A stretch of 64,000 bases of DNA from Lottia gigantea. Lineage: Eukaryota > Mollusca > Gastropoda > Lottiidae. Every line of letters begins with the position of its first letter. The stretch's first letter is position 1. Where the stretch lies: the NCBI RefSeq assembly GCF_000327385.1, contig NW_008710984.1:740638-804637 (forward strand), in the 5' to 3' direction. Both the position numbers and the translations under genes were made by a program. The notes beneath the pieces were generated by a model that saw nothing but the letters and a program-made list of their open reading frames with translations, did no database searches and was not told the origin of the DNA. Positions 47,801 through 62,430 of the stretch are shown here, piece after piece.

Positions 47801-50800
47801 TATTTTTCTTATTACAAAACGATCAAAGACACACCATTTTCAATTTTATGTGTGTTTCAGGTTTTCTCCACATTGATTCCCTCGGAAAAATCTTCCAGCC
47901 GAACTGTTTACTTTAACGATTTCCGTTTCTCAGTTTGCCTAAAGTTATTAAAACTACGACTGAAATCTACATATATTGATGACAAGATGGTAGTCAGAAT
48001 AGAACAGGGGTTTAATAGCTATCTGGAGGCGAATGAAACAACTGTTTTTTTATAGCTCAATATCATCGTGTTCCAAAAAGGAAAATCACTTAAGATGTTC
48101 TGTATCCAGCCTGTGGGACTGTCAGTTGTAAAAGGAAAGAGCAACACAACAGAATTCTAGATTGATCTCCACAGTTTCTAAATTAGCTTTGAGCATTACA
48201 TTCTCGATTTCATTTATTAACTTAAACCATAAACACATACATGTACTACCCTAATATTAGCTTGCCGATCAAAGAGATAAGTAAATTGTGGGTTTTTTTA
48301 CTACACACTTTTGAGTTTCCCAATCTCTTTACGAAATGCATGATTTTAGTGCTGGAGGGTTTAGTGAAAATGGTTATATGTACTCAACTAAACCTGTGTT
48401 CCCATTCTCTTAATTTCGGCCTGAATCACATAACAGCTCCATCGAACAACAATTTAATATAACATCTGTGGTTGAGGTAGACAACATAGGATTACTATTC
48501 TTCTTTGCCTCGCTATGCACCTGGCTCCTCTGGTCATGGTCACATCAATGTGACCACCAACTTATGCTATGTGACATTGACACCAGCTTCCTTAGTCACT
48601 AGATTGCATTGCAATAATAATTGAACACAATGTCGCATTGATGTACCAGCTTTTGAGCAAGACCTGACCTACTTGAATAACCGTCGTAAGATTGTGAAGT
48701 CACAGTTTAATTCTTCTAGAGGCTATTCTTTATCACATCTACTTTACAGAGGCATAAGTCTCTATATGTTCTAATTAATGTTTTCATTTTTCTCCCACAA
48801 TTCTTACCTCGAGGCCAATGTCTTTAATCATACATTATTTACAGGTTTTCTGAAGGATTATAATAGAAATTGATCAAAATATGAGCCGTCGGTTTGTTTT
48901 CTCCTTACATATCATGGATTTCATTATCATTTTATATTTCATTTACTCTTCAGATTTATAGATATGTTTTGAAGGAAAAAGTTAAACACAATCCCTGTAG
49001 GGGTATATTGGAATATTGATCAAGTCAGTCATGTGATACTATGAGGACAGGGTTCTAACGGTGTTGGTTCTAATAACTAATTGAAAATCCAATCCGTTCA
49101 AGTGTATTATACTTTCTAAAATTCAGTTGTACCTTTTAAATTGTTGAAGATAACCACAATAAATAAATAAGAATACTTCAAAAGAAAACTCATTCGTACA
49201 TGGGAAGATCGCCCGTGCCTTGCTTTGGGGTTACTGAACATATAATGTGTACTCTTCCAAATTTTGTTGTGTTATATATATATAACTGATGTCACGCGAT
49301 ATCTCTTATGAGACCACAACTCATCGACAATATAATAATATGTAAATATATAATAAATAATAAAAGCAATACTAAATCTCCAGACGATCAGATCTAGAGA
49401 AGAGGGACTTGGCGAAAATCTCGTATCAGCTTCTTCATCTGCTACATGTAAGTCGTATGGTATTTAAAAAAAGTAATTTAAGATACGATCTTATAACTAA
49501 AGCATTATATAATAAATTGGCGAGCACACAGTGACTCAAAATCTATAAATTTTTGACTTAATTTAAAATCTATTCCAAGTAGAATCAATACAACAATTTA
49601 AAGACATAATGAGGAGGGCGATATTGTGTGAAATATAAAGGATTTGAATCTAAAAACGCTATGAATATCGACAGGTTTCGATATAAACATAAATAATGGC
49701 TATTCGTATCGATTTCAGTATTAGAAACATCTATTAATGACATCGAAAGACAGAATAAATTTTTAACATTATGACAGGTATCAAAACAAAATGATATATA
49801 TAAATCTTTCTAACGACAGAATGATTTACTGCGTGCTTTACTATTGTTTAATTTCATCAATAGTAGAACACCTGATGTACTTTATAATTTATTAATTAAG
49901 TTATACAGCCCATTCAATTATCTAGCTATGTTATTCAGTGTAAGTCATTAAAGCTACACGTTAAAGCTTGAGCATTATATAATATGAAAAACCAGCACTC
50001 TCCCGGATGTAAAACAAAGTAAAACTAACCTCAGACCACAAGTTATCTTATTTTTTTTATAATAGCGATAAAATTTGCTGTTGCTATTGATTTGACCGTT
50101 GATTCTATAAAATCTGTCGTGATTCATTTTGAATTTTGCAAAATATGAGGGACAGACATTTTTCACCTCCAACTTTTTACAGTTGCTAACTGGACAGTTG
50201 CTCGCCCCAATTTTGTATCAGAATTCTTTTATGTTCATGTTTAGAGACCTCTTTTTTCACAAATAACGGCTTGTAGGAGAGTGAAAGGCTCCATTGATGC
50301 TACAGGCTGTTCTCACGAAGTGAAGTGATCCTCCGGATCTAACTACCAACATCACAGACTTCCATTAGGCAGAAATCGGTGCTGTCTAGGCTGCTATTAG
50401 CATCTGACTCTGGTACAGGAGCTAGGACTAATTAATATTTACAGGGACTCCAGTTTAAAATATGATAATTTCTTTTTATAAATGATCCCGTGGTGAGCAA
50501 GTTTTCTTATAATCATTTCCTTAGTGAACAAGTTGCCCGGTGAGCAACAGTCCATACATTTATACACAACCTAGACTATTACATCTTTGTTCAACAAGTC
50601 TTGTTCTTTTTTTACATAGTAAGATGATTGGTAAAATAATTCCATAGAGATCATTTACAAAAAACAATAGATCTGAAAACAAAAACCTTTTTTCATAAAT
50701 AAATATCGATATCCAGATCGTGCCTGGAATATTATTTCTGTCAGTGAACAATTTTACATTATGAATGATGGTTTTACAATCAATCCATTAGGTACAGTGA

Positions 50801-53800
50801 GCGCTTGATCTTTCCAATGATGTACAAAGGAATCAGAAAGACTGGAAGGCAAAGCTGTCAGATGACACCATGAATCGTGCTGAATTGAAATGCCCATCCA
50901 TCGTATACAGAGGGGTCATCTCTTTCCAAACATAATCCCCACTAAGCTCTTCGCAAAAGTACCATAATTCAATTAATGTCTTTTATCCAGAGGTCCACAT
51001 AATCTACTGCACACAAACAGTGTAGTTTTACAGCTGCGTAGAGTAGATTACATTCTCTTAAATCATTACAGGTACATTAAGTGAGTGTCGTTTTTCACAA
51101 TTATTTTAGAGAGAACGGTGGCATGGCGTGTCAGAAGCTGATTAGCATATATTGTTATGTTAAATGATAAATGGTTGTTTACAACAGATGTTATTGATCT
51201 GGTTGATTTTCTACCTTTAATTCTTAATCAATTGTCACCACATACTGGACTTTCTAGACAGCATGTCGTTTAAAGGGACATACAATGTGCTATTCCATAC
51301 TTGTCCACTAAATGGATCTCATTTAAACTACTGATTTATTCCGAGAAACTCGAAGAATGCTTAGCAGTTGACCTCATACTACTAATAATAGTTTTAACCT
51401 CACTCTTATAGATTATCATTAGTTATGAATAGTATGTACATGCATGACACAAGGGATTTTGAATGAAGTTAAGTGAAATGAAATGCTACTATGGTGAAAC
51501 TATTGTTCAAGTTTTAATGTTGATTCTTTTTAAGTTCTTTGTCTTGTACAGATTAACTTACATACACTTATATACAGTGGAAGCTTTCAATGCAATCAAA
51601 GCTTTTCATTGTTTAGTTAATCCTTTAAGAGGATTACTATTCACCAGCTTGATATGGATGTATCGAAAAAATTATCATTTATTCAATGAACAACTGCACA
51701 TTATGTTATGTGAAGTTCTATTGTTGGCCGAGGGTAAATACGACTTTAAATATCAATCTCAGAGTAAGTGGAAATGGTACGGTGAAATTTAGGATTCAAA
51801 TGATGTCAATCTGCTAGTTACGTCAGACATACTGTCAACTCAGTAAATTGCATATTTGATAATTACACTGCATTTATGTGAGATTGAGCATGCAATAAAA
51901 TTCATTATTGAAGACAAAGCCTGAATGTAAATCATTAATATGATAAACTTAATGAAAAAATAAATCAATTGCTTCTTGCTAAATACTATCAACACCAATA
52001 CATAATATACGAATAGTCTGAAGAGCCTAGAAGAGCCACTGTTAGCAATCCGCCAATATGACACTTGCAAAGGCGTATCAGACTGAATAAAACTCATTGA
52101 AAGTTGTTTTACCTTATTTGTAAGAGTGCTTTCTGTAATCTGGGACACTTGTTTTTGGCAACCACTTCATACGCCTAATAAGAGAAAATAGGTAGAGACA
52201 GACAGACTGTTTTCAAATAGAATATTTTTTGAAAGATATATGAACCTATAATGATATCCTCACTAAGGATACCGGTTTATGTGAACGTAACTTTAGTTTT
52301 CCAACTGACTTTATTATTCCTTTCTATCTTGAATGATCCCAGGCATCTGATAGACAAATGTCGTATTTACGTTTTTACCTGCACCGCCTCTTCTTCGAAA
52401 ATATTACTGGATAATTATGCCCGATATTTTTATCGATTAATGGTACTGAAGAATCATGTCTGACTATATTAGGAAATTCTTCGGACTCGGAACAAATTAT
52501 CCCATATTTAACCATACTTGCTGTACTGGGTGTTCATAATGTAAGTTTGTTCCTATCTGTTACTGAAAATGATCTTGCTAATATTCAAGCTTTAACAGCC
52601 TTTTTGTTAATATCCATACGTTTATCTTTTCAATCTAAACTTACTGACAATATATTGATGTTATATAGTTTTTGCATGTGGAATAATTGGTATTCCTGTC
52701 CGACTAGAATCTGACTAGAGAAGACATGATCCTTTCGAACTATAAACACGAACACGAATCGCAACAGTGACAGTGTCATGTTTTATGTTGGCATCATGTT
52801 TCCTTATTTCTTATTTATTATGTTCAAATAATGATTTTAATATGGCCACAATCAGTTATATTTTCAAAATCAAATTAATGAGTTCATGAATAAACCAATG
52901 GAATAAGGTGTAATGAAAAGTATGTGGATTGAGAGAATTTTCTATTTGTTAACTATTTTGTTAATATAATTGCTAAGTACAAAGACATTTTATTATTCCT
53001 ATTGATCATAACCATACTTGTTATTTATTTACTCGAAAACTAACGTTTTGTTTGGCTATTCTAGATAACAAACTATAGACAGTCATTCATCTGTATACCA
53101 GACTGTGAAGTAATCAGGAGGTAACGAACTATACCTGAACGGCTAATAGGTGGAATGTTTAATTCATACCAAAATGTATGTTTATGTATCAAAGTTGACC
53201 CTAATCAAAAACATATGTTCCGAAATGGTCTAGCCAAGTAAATATCGGGTATATTTAGTAAGTAAATTGATACATTAATATGGCCAATTAAACTCTTGAT
53301 TGCTTCATTAATAGTCGCGGTAACAGTTGCCAGCTAAAATAGCAGAGAAAAATGCAACAGCAGAGGGGTTCAATTTCAACATTATTAAACTATATACCAC
53401 ACTTCCATTCTATTTGCCCTCATATGTGTATGGGGTATTAATGTTACACTTCCGTCACACATCCTTGACTTTGTTGTCAAAACATGAAAACATTAACTTC
53501 TTCGGCCACTAAGGTCTTTTTATTCTGAAACATCTGATTCATTAGCAATACTTTTACTAGTATTGGCTTGCTTCTTTTCCTAGATATCCATCATATTAAT
53601 ATAATATTTAGTACACTAAGGTTAATGGAAACATCATTGATACTGGTACCTAAAACAGTGAAACAAAGCTGGTGATTATCTGGTCACTTATGACTTCTAA
53701 TTGGGACCCAATACTTCATTCAATATTCATAAAATGTTAATTACTGCTTGTTTCCGTCGGATCTTTCAGACGACTCTCGTTACTTTCTCTAGTTTAGAAT

Positions 53801-56800
53801 TCATACAAGTATGGATGGATGAATACGTTCATGGTAAATTTGAACGAGGAAGGAACGGTAAGGTCATATTCCTTGGATCACCATCAATTTTCACGATTTC
53901 TTGCCAGACATCAACGTGTTCGAGTGACTCTGACCTTGTCTTATCTCTTTTTTAATATCCGGTCTACAACAGTCCCTCAAAACATTAATCTCGTGCATTT
54001 CAGTCGCGGATTTATTGCCAGAAAATATATATATTGAACAAATATTATCTATTGATTTTGTCTCGTTAGAGTATGACGGATAAGATTGAAATTCTTGGAA
54101 GCCGCTTGGTCGTGTTAAATTAAGATTAAGACGCTCCAGTGCGTGATTGCAACATAGGGCGCTTTGACACTATGCAGAAATTGGTAGCCCTTAAATGAGA
54201 AACAGATCGGCGATATCTGCACTTATGTTAAAAATATGTTCTCATAATTTGACAATAAGTTGGCAATGTTAGATCAAGGTGTTTTATGAGGAGTCATGCA
54301 TACGTTTTGGGCTGCCTTTTAGCCATCCCTAGTCAAGATGCTAGAAGAAAAGTGAACGGGTTCTTAGATGTCACTGAAATTATATTCACGACAATCTTAC
54401 TGATTGGATACGCATTTTTCTGAAATCAAAACGTGAATGGCATTTGATTAGAATTCAGTCGGAAATTGATGGTTACACAAACACTTCTTGCGAATTCACA
54501 CAGGAAAGGGTTGAAGGATTCCAAAATTTGCATGTTTAACTCTCAATTTCCAACCAAAGTATCTTATGACGTTCACGTTTTGATTAAAACAAAGGCACAG
54601 AATTCTTAATTGGAAAGTATATTTTAGTGATATCTAATCTAATATTTATGGAAAAGTTATTGCCGCTGTTTTTTTCTAAATATGTTTTTTTTCTAAATAT
54701 GTTTTTTTTTAAAATTATTTCTCTTATATTAATGTTTACTTTCCCGATGTAGGTTTTTGATATTTTATGTTCGAATTCTGGTGGGAAATCGGGAAATGCG
54801 GGTCTGGTAAATATATATGTAAATAGGGTAGATAGGTGTTAATCTTCGATATCTCAGTGTAAGTAGGTGAACTGTCAGGTGAATCTATCCACAAACCTGA
54901 AGTACTTGTCTTTGATTAAGTCAATCTTACGGATGTTGTACTTTAAATCCAACTTAAAATATCAAAATAGGTCATTCTATTTTCTTGTCGGCAATGAAGG
55001 AAAGATGAACCACAAGTAAAAGTTGATTATCAAAGCAGTGAATGTAAAGTTAATTTGCTGCTATTCATTTTAGTTACAAGACACTTCTGACAGCAGTCTG
55101 TAGGAAGCAATAAATAAAAGCTGTCTATATCTATTGTAGGTCGGTAATGGCATCACTCAACCGAATAAATCAGTGTTTTTGACAAGCTTCTATTATTCAT
55201 TGATAACAAAGTCTTCGCAAACGTTATTTCACTTCAAGTTGACCTGCGAGACTAACTTTTATTTATCAAATATAGTTACCGATATTCCAATACAACTTCA
55301 TATATTGTTATATTGACCCTGTGCGATTTTGGGATACTGAGACTAATGGTACACATGCAACAATCAACTGAAGTTTCCGGACAGGACGAATAAGGCGTGT
55401 AAAACTATTTTAAAAACCATTGAATAGTGCGTACTCGAAATAGTTGATTTCATTATTATTTACTCATATTTGCTCCAGACAATGGTTGAGGTGAAGATGA
55501 CCTGCAAACATACAAACTTTTCAATTACAGTCAGTTATATATTAATGGTAACTCACTCCCTCTCTGTTGTATTCAGGAATTATACAGCAACAATGTTGAC
55601 AAAAGCTTCAGAAAATGGATACCATATTGACAATATATTCCCAACTGACTTGGAAACTATACAGTAACATTACAATAGGTACATGTAGAAAACCATTATG
55701 TTTGATTTATAACTACGTTCTATTGGAAATAAACTCTTTAATCATTCTGTCATTAACATGAGATGCACATTAAGCGTTGGATAGGGTAAGCCAGTCATCT
55801 GTATTGGAAACTGGTTAATACAATTGATGTTTGTCCTTGATGTATGGTTCTCAGTGCTTTCTTATTGAACTGACTTAGACCCCACTATAGAAAACAGTCT
55901 TAACTAGGTCAAGGTGTACTGCACGTAGAGTATCTAGTTCATTTTTCATTACACAAAAATATTGATAAATGTAATGAAACAGTGATGATATTTGTTCGGT
56001 GCTATGATCTGCAGCTTGGTCATCGGTTTTCTGAGCGATTATTCAGCACAACGGGCATGGTGATCACAACATATGTTTCATTACAATACCTCATGATTAT
56101 CGCGTACTTTGACCAACCATTACATGAAATTCTACCCATCGTATGGTAATTGACTTGTATCACTTTCACATTGAATAATGTTCCTCCACAGATATTAAAC
56201 TTGCACAAATCCTATCTTAATAATCTTGAACCATAATTATTATCTTTGACAACACTGTAAACAAATATTTTAACTGATCGCACCATCTGAGAAAATTCAA
56301 GTCTATGATTGCAGTCTTTATATTTTCATAATGGTGATGGACTGCTTAAATAAATGTATTTTTATCCCTGTAAGAAATGTATTGGCATTTTCTGAACGAT
56401 ATCTGAAGTAAGATATAGGTGATGATTTGATGTCACAACAATAGTTTTCTGTAGAATGTTTTTGCCTGTTTGTTATAGCTGTTTTGTGAAAATATATCTA
56501 ACTTTTTTTTTGCCAAATATTCAGTTATTTGCATGATCGTGAAAATACAAGGAAGAATTGAAAAGAATTACACTCTGGACGAATTCCATTATGCATAGAT
56601 TCATACCAAGTAGATGTTTTTGATACGATGAGTTAAAATTATACAGTAGCAGGGAAATTCGTATTCAAGAATGTTTCAATATTTCCTTTTAAAATCAACT
56701 CTTGCTGAAAATCACATTTTGAAATTTCCACATCCGCTAGTTAGTGAAACGGAATTAAATTTTCCACTTCAACTGGATTTTAACCTTGATACGTGCATTT

Positions 56801-57257
56801 TCTATTTATATAAAGCTATTTTCATAAAAAAAAAATAGGGGAAAAAACACAAAGTCGGAATCAAAATGAGGCAAAAACATTGATGTGATTATTCGCCAGA
56901 AACTATTAGGAAAATCATTTCTTTCTAAATTTAGTATTAGGTTTCATATATGTGGGGATTTGTGTTGCTGAAAATTTCCCTTGCTTTCTGTCTAATGAAG
57001 AAAACAGAACACCTTGTGCTTAATATTCAGCTCCATCAAAGCATTGTACATATATTCACATCTGTCAAGAAAATATAATCGTAACCCAATTAACGAAGCC
57101 AACTAATGCAGATTACCTTGACAATAATTTAACTATAAAATATAAGTGAAATTACATAGAGAACTTGAAAATTCTATTAATTTAAATTACAGTATGATTT
57201 ATAATGGATCTAGTATAATTTAATAAATGGTAATGAGAATCTTGTGCTTTACATACA
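41807..57257. other. Fifteen kilobases without a recognisable gene
   Basis: AT-rich DNA. Open frames of 60-109 codons (for example 42612-42842 minus, 44662-44895 minus, 51463-51792 plus, 51840-52148 minus) have no motif I can name. Short items: an 11-12-base direct repeat TATCACCAGGA near 45571 and 45686; an 8-bp hairpin GGTCACAT/ATGTGACC at 48538-48555; a duplicated TTTTTTTCTAAATATG at 54668-54710. No RNA gene or splice-supported exon could be established. Confidence 0.45.
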
Positions 57258-57517
57258 ACATTATAGACATCGATTGTAACGTTATAATCATCGATTGCAA
57301 CGTTATAATCATCGATTGCATCGTTAGAAACATTGATTGCCACGTTATAATAATCGATTGCAATGTATAAACATCGATTGCAACGTTAGAAACATCGATT
57401 GCAACGTTATTAACTTTCATTGCAACTTTATTAACATCGATTGCAAGGATTGCAGCGTTATAAACTTCGATTGCAAGGATGGAAGCATCGATTGAAACGT
57501 TATAAACATCGAATGCA
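57258..57517. repeat. 21-bp minisatellite, about 12 units
   Basis: Units such as ACGTTATAAACATCGATTGC recur every 21 bp, with one 30-bp unit, one 20-bp unit and several substitutions. Each unit tends to contain both AACGTT and ATCGAT palindromes. The period is a multiple of three, so the minus strand stays open for 140 codons (57220-57642) with a 7-residue NVAIDVS-type repeat. The frame extends about 125 bp beyond the array, but the array itself shows no silent-change bias. I treat it as noncoding. Confidence 0.88.
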
Positions 57518-60500
57518 ATTTTAAAATCAATATATCGACCATCATTCACTGCAATGTTCTTCAAACCAAAGTATTGAAAATTTGATCCAAGACAGTAATT
57601 TGTCAAATTGCGAACTACTGTTTTAATGCAATGGAAGAACATTTAACCATAAATACTCTGATCTACGATACTTAAGAATGAACTGAATCACCATTTAAGA
57701 AGAAAAACGTTATAAAGTTTAATGTCCCTAATTAAACGTGTTATTTTCGACACGTTTTATTTGGCATTACTCCTGTAAATGCGAATGATAATTCCCAGTT
57801 GTAGAAGGCATTTTAGTACTTCCGGTTCTGTAAATAAACTTACTCGTTTAGTTACTATCATCTGCTTTTTTAGAACAACGAGTTATTTTGTATTTGGAAA
57901 GTATGGAGTTTTTCTTTCATCAGCATTGTTTTAGTGGAATGTTTAGATATTTCAGCTTCAAAATTGAGAAAAGTCCACAGTTATTTTAAGGTTTTTTGAC
58001 CGATTTTAGTCTTTATTGATGATAAAGATCTGAACTGCTGTGAAGTGATATCAGGTGTGTGGAAGGAAACATATCACCTGTTGTTAAAGAAAATAATACA
58101 CATATAAATAATGTAGATACTACAAGAAAATCGTGTATCTATTAGTAAACATAGTATAAGATAGCAAGGTCAAGTTTGACTGATATCAGAATGTTCCTGG
58201 AGAGATAGGAATCTAAAACATCTCATTTCACACTACGATGGGATTAGTTTGAAGTATAAGTTGTGCTGTTCCTGGTTTACTTTGAGAATGTGGGCGAATT
58301 AAAATTCCCTCTCTCTTTAAGTCGAAGGAAAATGTTAATTTAAATCTGTGCACAAGCTTACAGTACGTGAACATATATAATCTTGCTATTTGTCAAGGAG
58401 CACTATATAATGTTAGTTCCCATAGCTTCTGAATGTTTCGATATTCTGTTAGGCGAATTTGTCCAGTCCTGGTTACGGTCCATTAAAACATACTGTTAAG
58501 TGTTCTTTGAGATGGTCTGAACCAAAAAAATGAAACATTAGGTGGTTATTTCACATCGCGGTGAACTCATCTTTAAGTATTGAATGAATTCCGAATCGCT
58601 GAAAATCCTCTGAAGTCAAGTGGTAAAGCCTGCAGTCGAGGCTTTAACCAAATAAAAACAATGGATAATGGACAGTCGGCTTAAAGCTAGATCCTTTAAT
58701 AGGCATTGTCTGAAATGTTAACTCTGGGTATTACAAATAAAGAATACCAAGAGAATAGTTAATGGACTTTTATATTTGGATCGATTTCTGAATTCTATTC
58801 TAAAATAAATTCAGCCTAGCAATTTGAAAATTTGATTGGAATATTGGGCGTTATAATTGAAATGTTCATTTTGTTTGGCCACTGAGGTTAATTCCATTAG
58901 TATAATATATAAGGTCAAATATCTGGAAAACCTTGGTGATAAACGCGATTGAAAACAGGTCGTATTGTTTATTGAATAAATTAGTTATCCGAAATGGCAC
59001 AGTGTCAAAAAAAAATAACAATATATGATCCTATTTCAATCATCATCTAAGATCAATTTCTTCAAAGATAATAAAACGTTTGCAAAATAACACTTCATGC
59101 TGTACTTTTGACTGTCCATCTTAAGAGTCGGACAGAAGTTTATTATAGCGGACTAGATGGCTATGAATAAGATATTAGGAGTCAAAGATCATCTTTGGTC
59201 TGGTAAACTTGCTCTGTCATTTATCATGGTAAGAAATATATGTCCAAAAATTCGGAGCAGTTTTTCTTTAACAGTAGATTCCCCCAACACAGCCCATTAT
59301 TTATGTGTTTTTATTCGTTAATTAAGTATACTTGAAGTAAAGACATGATTTAAATTATGGACACAAGGTTTCTTGTTGATTATCAAGATTTCTTCCTAGG
59401 TTAATATGACACTCATTGAAGTCGGATTTACTTCCTTTAGATCGGAGAGACATTTTTTTCAACTAATCTCATGCATTATTCTTATCAGACAATTCGATGT
59501 CAGGCCGATCACTATTTATCCTGGCCAAAATTGAGCCATCTTTCGCTCCAGTCTCCTTTATAAATATTCATTCTGTTGGTTTTATTCTCTATTACTATTG
59601 TCATCCAGTTTGGCTTTCTTTATTTACTCTGATGTTATTTAATTCATAGACATAACTAATGGAACTAATGCCATGTTTATTTAATTAAGTAATACATAAA
59701 TTTTAATATCAATTGACAAATATAATCTAATCAAGTGGTTTCTAACAAAAAAATCCCTCAATCAATATCCACATGTTGAGGAACAATGCTGATCCATTTA
59801 AAGCAGTTCAATCTAATCGCGATTTGACTCCAGTTTGCTGGTCAGATAGTCAATGAGTAAATAGATACTTGATGTACTCTGGTGCCATCATCGAAGGATG
59901 ATGTTAATGATACTGGACATGGTTACCCATTACATCACACTAGCTAAAATAGATGTATCGTTTTTGTCCACCCAGGTGACATTCTTTTTTGTATTAGGAA
60001 TTCGAGGTTTTATAATTTATGTCTTTTTACATATGATTATGCTTTCTCGAAAAAATACCAAATTAAAAAATTGGTGTAATGATTTAGTTATTATATTTGT
60101 GATTGTATAAATGGCGCCTTCAATCCCATTTTGATATTAAATCTAATATCGATATTAGCATTCAAATGTAATAAGTAAAATTGCGAGGGAATATATTTGG
60201 ATACAAAAGAGTTCCGCTCATGACGTTCGGGGATATCTAAATAAAACTTATATGAATTAGATAATAGATTCATTAGTTATATGGGAATAATGAGTACATT
60301 TCGTGCATAAACTTTACCAAATGACTGTACTTTATTACTGTATGATTATTCATATTATGAAATATGTGTGGAGAAATTTGTTGAAAAAAAAGTAACCAAT
60401 TAACAAAATTATACCTAAAAGGTTAGAAATCTCTAAACGGAAGCTATGGATAATAAATATTACGAATTCATTTTTTTAGTTTTTTGACTCGGTTTTCAGT

Positions 60501-62059
60501 TTAGGTTTGGTTTACGACAAATTGCTGACTATTTGAAAGCAAATTGTGCATGTTGCATTTCACAAGATAGACCCTGTAGTATTGCTCTACATTCTAAATA
60601 CTTTCAACATATAAAACTTTTAACAGTTCAAACTAATCATTATATTTATTTAATATAAACATGTACTAATTATTTCAAGTGTTAATGTAATCAGTGGGTA
60701 CTGTTTAAGTTACAGAATGAGCAACATAATTAATTGTTACTACTTTTATACATCTCTAGTGTCACGTAATGGCAGAATCAGCGTTTATTGCACATTCAAT
60801 GACAGGCTGTTACAAGACTTTGATCTTCCCAATACATAATGTATCAATATTGGTTTAACATGGATACATGTAATGACGACTTACTAATGGGGAATAGACT
60901 TGATTGATGTTTGTTCATGTCCTAGAAGTTTGGTGAAAAGAATAAAATCGATGAAACGATGAGAAATTATATAGTATATGGCTGGTAAAATCCATTTAAA
61001 TGAAAGGATTCCATTTGGTAAGGAAGGTCGTAAGGGCCAATCGGAAAGAATAATACGTCAAATAAAGAAATCATATAAAGACTTGGTCGGGTTCAGACAG
61101 ATCGGGTGAATGGATTCGCTGATGGAATGTGACATTTTTAAGAATACCATATTAAGAAAAATATATCGTGGACATTCTTTCGTTGACACATAATAGAGAA
61201 AACAAAAAGGTGTCAGACGAAGACTTCATGAACAGCCCTGGAAGCCCCATATGCTCAGACATTACAAGTCTGTAATAAGTAAGTATTTTGATATTCCTAA
61301 TAGAAACCAAATACATGTATATGCTTATCTTGATCACCAATTTATTTATGAAGTATTGGATTCATCGTAGGTCTGTACATTGGCAAGATCAACCCCTCCC
61401 TTCTCCTAAAACTAATACCACAAGTAACATGACCGAAGCATTCCTCCAAGCGATCTTTGTGATTTACTGGTATTTTGAGTAATGTTCCATACCTTACCAC
61501 TTGTTTTGGATTTATATGCTGACGTTCACCAGAGTGCAGAGCTTGCTGACCTGTACCTGACTCTTCAAAAGTTTGTGGAACGAGTTCACAAAGCTAATAC
61601 TGTTATTTTTGTATTCTATGTTTTAGACAGACGACCTTTAACTTAGGAACCAACTACAGTCCTGTTAAATTTATATTTAAAGAATCCCATCCATTACAAG
61701 TGACAATATGGCGTATAACATTGACGTCTTGTCAGGACTGGGCAATCGATTGGCCAAGTGATGTAAATCTCTAATTCAAATTTGTCTCTCTTTCCGCCAT
61801 TATTATCGATGTTTATTTGACTATGGAATGACCTAACAATTCTGTCGTGTTCTAAAATTGGTATTTCATGTTCTTAATGTCAAATAATTTTTAGCTCGAT
61901 GTTCCGGCTAAATTATGGGTAAGAAATGTTATTTGAACCGTGCCTGGAATTTCAAATAGATTTGGCCTTTAGATCGAATCTTTTTATTGTTACTTCCTGT
62001 CTCTTGTCACAGTTCTGTATTGCACTATCATTCGATTTCATTGCCTTTTCTGTGATATA
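57518..62059. other. No gene seen
   Basis: AT-rich DNA. A hairpin TAAAGCCT/AGGCTTTA lies near 58624-58646. Short frames (59898, 60091, 61152, 61288) have no recognisable content. Confidence 0.45.
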
Positions 62060-62430
62060 TACTGGGATTTAGTGTATATTCAACACATGATATTTCGTGT
62101 ATATCATGATCTTTCTGATACGCAATTTTTTGTGTCTCACATTTTGGTGATGGGCAATGTAATTTCGTGTCTCAAATAATCTTTTCGTGTTATTTGATAT
62201 AATACAATGTCTCGCGTTACATTTTTTGATACACAATATCTAGTGTGTCGAATGACCTCTTTGGGCTATGCGATGGAATTTCGAGTCTCCTATAATCTTT
62301 CCTTGAAAATGGATTTATTATCAAGCCTCAAATGACTATCTTTGCTACATTATGAATTGTAAGTCTCGTGGTCTTTGCATGCAACAAACAATGTTTTTCG
62401 TGTCATACATGGCCTTTTGAGATAAATAAT
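62060..62430. repeat. Decayed ~40-bp tandem array
   Basis: Words of the type (T)CGTGTCTCAAATGATCTTTT return about every 30-44 bases: near 62129, 62166, 62210, 62252, 62282, 62322, 62361 and 62400. Between them lie variants of TGATACACAATAT. Units share perhaps two thirds of positions, so this is an old minisatellite that no longer homogenises. Confidence 0.55.

Noticed and set aside
51463-51792. 109-codon open frame with hydrophobic segments
   Set aside because: No recognisable domain, start context or splice signals; length is within what AT-rich 64 kb can give by chance.
57220-57642. 140-codon protein with a 7-residue repeat
   Set aside because: By-product of the 21-bp array; no conserved non-repeat domain.
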